A model generated the notes under the pieces. It saw only the letters and a program-made list of their open reading frames with translations, ran no database searches and was not told the origin of the DNA. The position numbers and the translations under genes are program-made. A DNA stretch of 64,000 nucleotides, taken from the NCBI RefSeq assembly GCF_024054195.1, contig NZ_JAMXLB010000001.1, positions 1,541,614 through 1,605,613 of the forward strand, read 5' to 3'. Numbering within the stretch: the first letter of the stretch is position 1; every line of letters begins with the position of its first letter. This document shows positions 61,000 through 64,000 of the stretch, piece after piece. The DNA comes from Flavobacterium sp. NRK F7. GTDB taxonomy: Bacteria > Bacteroidota > Bacteroidia > Flavobacteriales > Flavobacteriaceae.

Positions 61000-62808
61000 A
61001 TGAGATTAAATAATATTATAGTAATAATAGGCCTAATGTTGTTATCATTAACTACTTCAGCCCAAAAATTATCATTAGTAGATAGTATTACGAAATTGGT
61101 AAACAATAAGAAAGATTACAATCAAAAAATTGATTTCCTTCAGAAAAATATAAAAGAAATCTATGCCACTAAATTTGATGAAACCATTGCATTAGCGCAA
61201 CTTGGATACAATCTCGCGAATGAAAAAAATGACAACATAAATAAAGGTGATTTTTTACGGACCATTGGTTTGTCATTAGGTAAAAAAGGAAATATAGACA
61301 GTGCTTCAGTATATTACTATCGCGCTTTACAGGTTTTAGAGCCAACTAAAAACACGGAAAAGTTAGGGTTATTGTACGACGATATGGCTCGTATGTATCG
61401 TAAACTTCGTCAACCTAATCGAGCATTAGAATTTTATGAAAAAGCATTACAATTATATGAAAAAGAAAAAAATCTAGAAGGTATTGCTCGAATCAATAAT
61501 GAAAGTGGTGTCGTTTTTCGAGACGAAGGAGATTATGCAGAAGCAAATAAACGGTTTGAAAAATCTTTACGAATTCAACAAGAAAGGAAAGACAGCGTAG
61601 GAATTGGATATGCACTTGAGTTTTTAGGATACAATCAACTATTAATCAAAGACTATAAAAAATCAGAAAACTACTTGTTAGAAGCGCTAAAAATTCGAGA
61701 AAAATTAAATGATGATTTTGCTAGGATGTTGAATTATACAGCACTTGGAGAATATTACAAAGAAATTAAAGAATTTAAGGTTTCTAATAATTACTTTCTT
61801 AAAAGTAATGCAGTGGCTAAGAAGATCAACTTTTTGGACATTCAAAAATACAATTACGAACAAATCACTGACAACTATCAAGCACAAGGAAATTATGAAA
61901 AAGCATTTGAAAGTTTGAAAAATTTCAATGTCTTAAACGATAGTTTGTATACCGCACAAAAACTTAAAGATGTAGAAGAAATTGCCACTAAATACGAAAC
62001 ATCTGAAAAAGAGAAAAAAATTGCTGAAAAAGAGCTAGCACTTAAAATTCGTAATCAATGGATATTCGGACTTATCGCATTGGCAATTATCATAGGTTTA
62101 ATAGGCTTTATACTCTATAAACAGCAAGTTCTTAAAAACATCCAACAACAAAAAGATAATGAATTGCAATTAGCCTTAGAAAAAATCGAAAGCCAAACTA
62201 AATTGCAAGAACAGCGGCTAGCCATATCAAGAGATTTACATGATAATATTGGAGCGCAACTTTCCTTTATAGTCTCTGCAATTGATACTATTAAATATTA
62301 CATTTCAGACAGTAACGAATCTGTAACTCATAAATTAAATAGTATTGGAACATTTGCTAAAGAAACCATACAAGAACTGCGAGATACGATTTGGGCTATG
62401 AATAAAACAACGATAAGCATAAAAGATTTAAAAAGTCGTATTGCGAACTTTATGGAAAAGGCAAAATTATCGCATCAAAACATTCAGATTTCCCTAAAAA
62501 CAGATCCTTCAATTGATGATAATCATTTATTTACGGGACTGCAAGGGTTGAATATATTTCGCATCATTCAAGAAGCTACAAATAATGCGGTAAAATATGC
62601 CGAAGCAACCGAAATCAAAATATACATAAGCCAAACTATTGTTGGAATCCAGTTTGAGATAGCCGACAATGGAAAAGGATTTGTAGAAGAAGAAATTGAA
62701 GCAGGTAACGGACTTTTAAACATGCGAAAACGAGCTTTGGAGTTAGGTAATGAACTTAGCTTAAAATCAGAAAAAGAAAAAGGAACAAGAATCACATTTG
62801 AGGTTTAA
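61000..62808 (+). CDS. TPR-containing sensor histidine kinase (HisKA_3/NarL type)
   Basis: This 602-residue kinase has a signal peptide (about 1-22, TTSAQ), periplasmic TPR repeats (about 70-325, e.g. NRALEFYEKALQLYEKEKN), one membrane span (about 353-374) and a dimerisation domain with the HisKA_3 H-box ISRDLHDNIGAQLS (His about 411). A HATPase_c domain follows with EATNNAVKYA, DNGKGF and GNGLLNMRKRA. The NarL-type H-box predicts a LuxR-class response regulator partner, and exactly such a regulator follows 64 bp downstream. It ends the cluster of exported proteins and may sense them or their ligand. Confidence 0.92.
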   Translation: MRLNNIIVIIGLMLLSLTTSAQKLSLVDSITKLVNNKKDYNQKIDFLQKNIKEIYATKFDETIALAQLGYNLANEKNDNINKGDFLRTIGLSLGKKGNIDSASVYYYRALQVLEPTKNTEKLGLLYDDMARMYRKLRQPNRALEFYEKALQLYEKEKNLEGIARINNESGVVFRDEGDYAEANKRFEKSLRIQQERKDSVGIGYALEFLGYNQLLIKDYKKSENYLLEALKIREKLNDDFARMLNYTALGEYYKEIKEFKVSNNYFLKSNAVAKKINFLDIQKYNYEQITDNYQAQGNYEKAFESLKNFNVLNDSLYTAQKLKDVEEIATKYETSEKEKKIAEKELALKIRNQWIFGLIALAIIIGLIGFILYKQQVLKNIQQQKDNELQLALEKIESQTKLQEQRLAISRDLHDNIGAQLSFIVSAIDTIKYYISDSNESVTHKLNSIGTFAKETIQELRDTIWAMNKTTISIKDLKSRIANFMEKAKLSHQNIQISLKTDPSIDDNHLFTGLQGLNIFRIIQEATNNAVKYAEATEIKIYISQTIVGIQFEIADNGKGFVEEEIEAGNGLLNMRKRALELGNELSLKSEKEKGTRITFEV

Positions 62809-62872
62809 ATCATAATGAAATGATTACTATTTAAAAACATTGGATTATAAGACTTAAACCCATAAAAGAGTT

Positions 62873-63523
62873 ATGAAAACAAAAATAGCTGTAATAGACG
62901 ATAATAATTTTCTTATCAAGAGTGTAAAAGACAAACTTTCCTTTTTTGATGAAATAACCATTGCTTTTACTGCTAATAATGGTCTAGAGTGTTTGGAAAA
63001 ATTAGCAGAGAATCGCATGATTGATCTTATTCTAATGGATATTGAAATGCCAAAATTAAATGGGATAGAAACTACTGCTTTGGTCAAACAAAAATATCCA
63101 CAAATTAAAATTATTGTACTCACCGTTTTTGACGATGACGAAAACATTTTCAATGCTATCCAAGCTGGAGCTGATGGGTATTTACTTAAAGATACCGATC
63201 CTAAAGCACTTTATGATGCCATTATACAAACGAGAGAGGGCGGGGCAGTAATGACGCCTTCCATTGCACTCAAAACGCTTAATCTTCTTCGTTCTCCTTT
63301 AGAAGAGAAAATTGAAAATGAGGAAGATACTGTTACTCTTACCAACCGTGAAATTGAAGTTCTAGAGCAATTGGCAACTGGACTTCCTTATACTTCAATT
63401 GCAGAAAACTTAATTGTTTCTCCTTCCACAGTGAGAAGGCATATTGAAAACATTTATCATAAACTGCAAGTACACTCTAAAACCGAAGCTTTAGCTTTAG
63501 CAAGGAAAAAACGATTGATTTAG
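62873..63523 (+). CDS. LuxR/NarL family response regulator
   Basis: This 216-residue regulator has a receiver domain (1-120) with the acidic pair at 9-10 (VIDDNN), the phosphoacceptor Asp56 in LILMDIEMP and Lys106 in LLKDTDP. A GerE/LuxR-type winged helix (about 148-213) has LTNREIEVLEQLATGL and SPSTVRRHIENIYHKLQV. It should be phosphorylated by the adjacent TPR kinase and bind inverted-repeat DNA as a dimer. Two 16-bp palindromes at 63763-63811, just downstream, are plausible targets. No terminator was seen after it. Confidence 0.93.
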   Translation: MKTKIAVIDDNNFLIKSVKDKLSFFDEITIAFTANNGLECLEKLAENRMIDLILMDIEMPKLNGIETTALVKQKYPQIKIIVLTVFDDDENIFNAIQAGADGYLLKDTDPKALYDAIIQTREGGAVMTPSIALKTLNLLRSPLEEKIENEEDTVTLTNREIEVLEQLATGLPYTSIAENLIVSPSTVRRHIENIYHKLQVHSKTEALALARKKRLI

Positions 63524-63732
63524 TTTTTTTCTAAACCTTTTATTGCTTAGGATTGAAATACAAGTATTGACCTAAAACAATTAAAATAAATTAGCGCATA
63601 TAATTTAACATTAATTACAGTTTTTCTGTAAATACAGTTAAATGTAAAATATTCCTATTTTTTAAAAAATGGGCAGACTATTTTTGCCGCAGAAAAAATA
63701 AAAGTCTTTTAACCAATCTTTTAGCTTTTTTA

Positions 63733-63748
63733 CTACTCTATAGAGTAG
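63733..63748. promoter_or_regulatory. Perfect 16-bp palindrome CTACTCTA-TAGAGTAG
   Basis: An exact inverted repeat 14 bp upstream of the first TACGTA palindrome. It could be another operator or a chance AT-rich palindrome. Confidence 0.45.
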
Positions 63749-63762
63749 AGAAATTCAAAAAG

Positions 63763-63778
63763 TACGTATTTATACGTA
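63763..63778. promoter_or_regulatory. TACGTAT-TT-ATACGTA palindrome, putative operator 1
   Basis: The inverted repeat TACGTATTTATACGTA has 7-bp arms and a 2-bp centre. It is the exact reverse complement of the second copy at 63796-63811. Both lie between the response regulator gene and the next gene, and the size fits a LuxR-type dimer site. Confidence 0.65.
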
Positions 63779-63795
63779 ACAAAAAGTATAAAAAA

Positions 63796-63811
63796 TACGT
63801 ATAAATACGTA
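63796..63811. promoter_or_regulatory. TACGTAT-AA-ATACGTA palindrome, putative operator 2
   Basis: A second copy of the 16-bp palindrome, centre 33 bp (about three helical turns) from the first. Its right edge touches the TTGA that could act as the -33 box of the downstream promoter, a typical activator position. Confidence 0.7.
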
Positions 63812-63843
63812 TTGACCCATATAGGTAAGAAGACCTAGTTTTG
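63812..63843 (+). promoter_or_regulatory. Candidate promoter of the secreted-protein gene at 63874
   Basis: TAGTTTTG at 63836-63843 is a full TAnnTTTG match. TTGA at 63812-63815 is a weak -33 at a 20-bp spacing, directly abutting the second palindrome. The ATG follows 31 bp after the -7 box. Confidence 0.55.
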
Positions 63844-63873
63844 TTCTCGAGTAAAAAATTACATGCTATTCTT

Positions 63874-64000
63874 ATGATAAAAAAAATCCTCATTCTTTGG
63901 GTTTGCCTTTCTTTTGGCAAGCTCATTTACTTATGCCCAAGACATCCTTTGGGAAAAAACCTACGGAGGCAAACATGCCGAATTTTTGTACGATGCAATT
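63874..64000 (+). pseudogene. Start of a secreted protein gene with an apparent A8 frameshift (partial)
   Basis: From the ATG at 63874 the frame reads MIKKILILWVCLSF and continues without homology. In the next frame the DNA encodes FFGFAFLLASSFTYAQ and then DILWEKTYGGKHAEF, a typical signal peptide and mature start of large type IX secreted proteins. The two frames join if the run of eight A at 63879-63886 were seven. The product could be restored by slippage or phase variation, or the gene may be disrupted; a read error is also possible. The window ends here, so the rest is not seen. Confidence 0.65.

Larger units (their letters stand above)
63524..63873. other. 350-bp region with palindromes and promoter
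   Basis: No gene is present. It contains a TATTTTTG box (63679-63686), a perfect 16-bp palindrome (63733-63748), the two TACGTA palindromes (63763-63778 and 63796-63811) and a candidate promoter for the next gene (63812-63843). Confidence 0.6.

Overview
The window is low-GC DNA from a Bacteroidota bacterium, most likely a Flavobacterium or close relative. The evidence is the gene content (type IX secretion sorting domains, lipid A kinase LpxK, Bacteroidota-type LepB, SusC-like carboxypeptidase-regulatory modules, a WbqC-like protein), the scarcity of Shine-Dalgarno motifs, and promoters of the TTTG-N19-TAnnTTTG type. The tRNA-Pro promoter at 41113-41143 matches that consensus exactly. No ribosomal RNA and no CRISPR array were seen.

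Positions 1-46300 look like ordinary chromosome. In order they hold: a partial NIF3-family gene; lpxK and a purine nucleoside phosphorylase; a TPR hybrid histidine kinase; gap; a DUF4139 protein with an inserted beta-sandwich module; lipA; an MFS carrier; an operon of a small Cys-rich membrane protein, a glycosyltransferase and a sigma factor; murB; recF; a TPR protein with ribH; a small membrane protein, mutL, two rhomboid proteases and an endonuclease/exonuclease/phosphatase protein; then, on the minus strand, parA-parB-DUF5683-dapB-lepB-wbqC. After these come an amidohydrolase lipoprotein, an aminotransferase, a glycerophosphodiesterase, a PhoD phosphatase with a sorting domain, a large CHU_C-terminal protein, a udk-divIC-mutA-lipoprotein-mutB run (uridine kinase, septum protein, methylmalonyl-CoA mutase), tRNA-Pro, a Crp-like regulator with a transporter and an acetyltransferase, and a TonB-dependent receptor next to a TonB-C-domain protein.

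From about 46.8 kb the character changes. There is a ten-copy array of 21-bp units (47082-47291). Next are two copies of a module made of a 34-bp direct repeat, a rho-independent terminator and the 3' end of a tRNA (47301-47447 and 49640-49829). They bracket a small minus-strand cassette: a sorting-domain protein, an RDD protein with a damaged start, and an unknown protein. The second module contains a clear 42-nt 3' fragment of a CAT-anticodon tRNA followed by 12-bp iterons. This is the footprint expected of an integrase acting at a tRNA gene, so the DNA to the right is plausibly an integrated island whose other end lies outside the window.

To the right, 50170-63523 is one co-directional run of twelve genes: ten predicted exported or membrane proteins of unknown function (several with Y-DAKGNW or MORN-like repeats, and at least one paralogous pair), then a TPR sensor kinase of the NarL type and a LuxR/NarL response regulator. 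Immediately downstream are two 16-bp TACGTAT-ATACGTA palindromes set 33 bp apart, directly against a candidate promoter for a secreted protein that runs off the window and appears frameshifted in an A8 tract. I regard this cluster plus its putative operator as the best candidate for an undescribed system. Its function cannot be read from the sequence.
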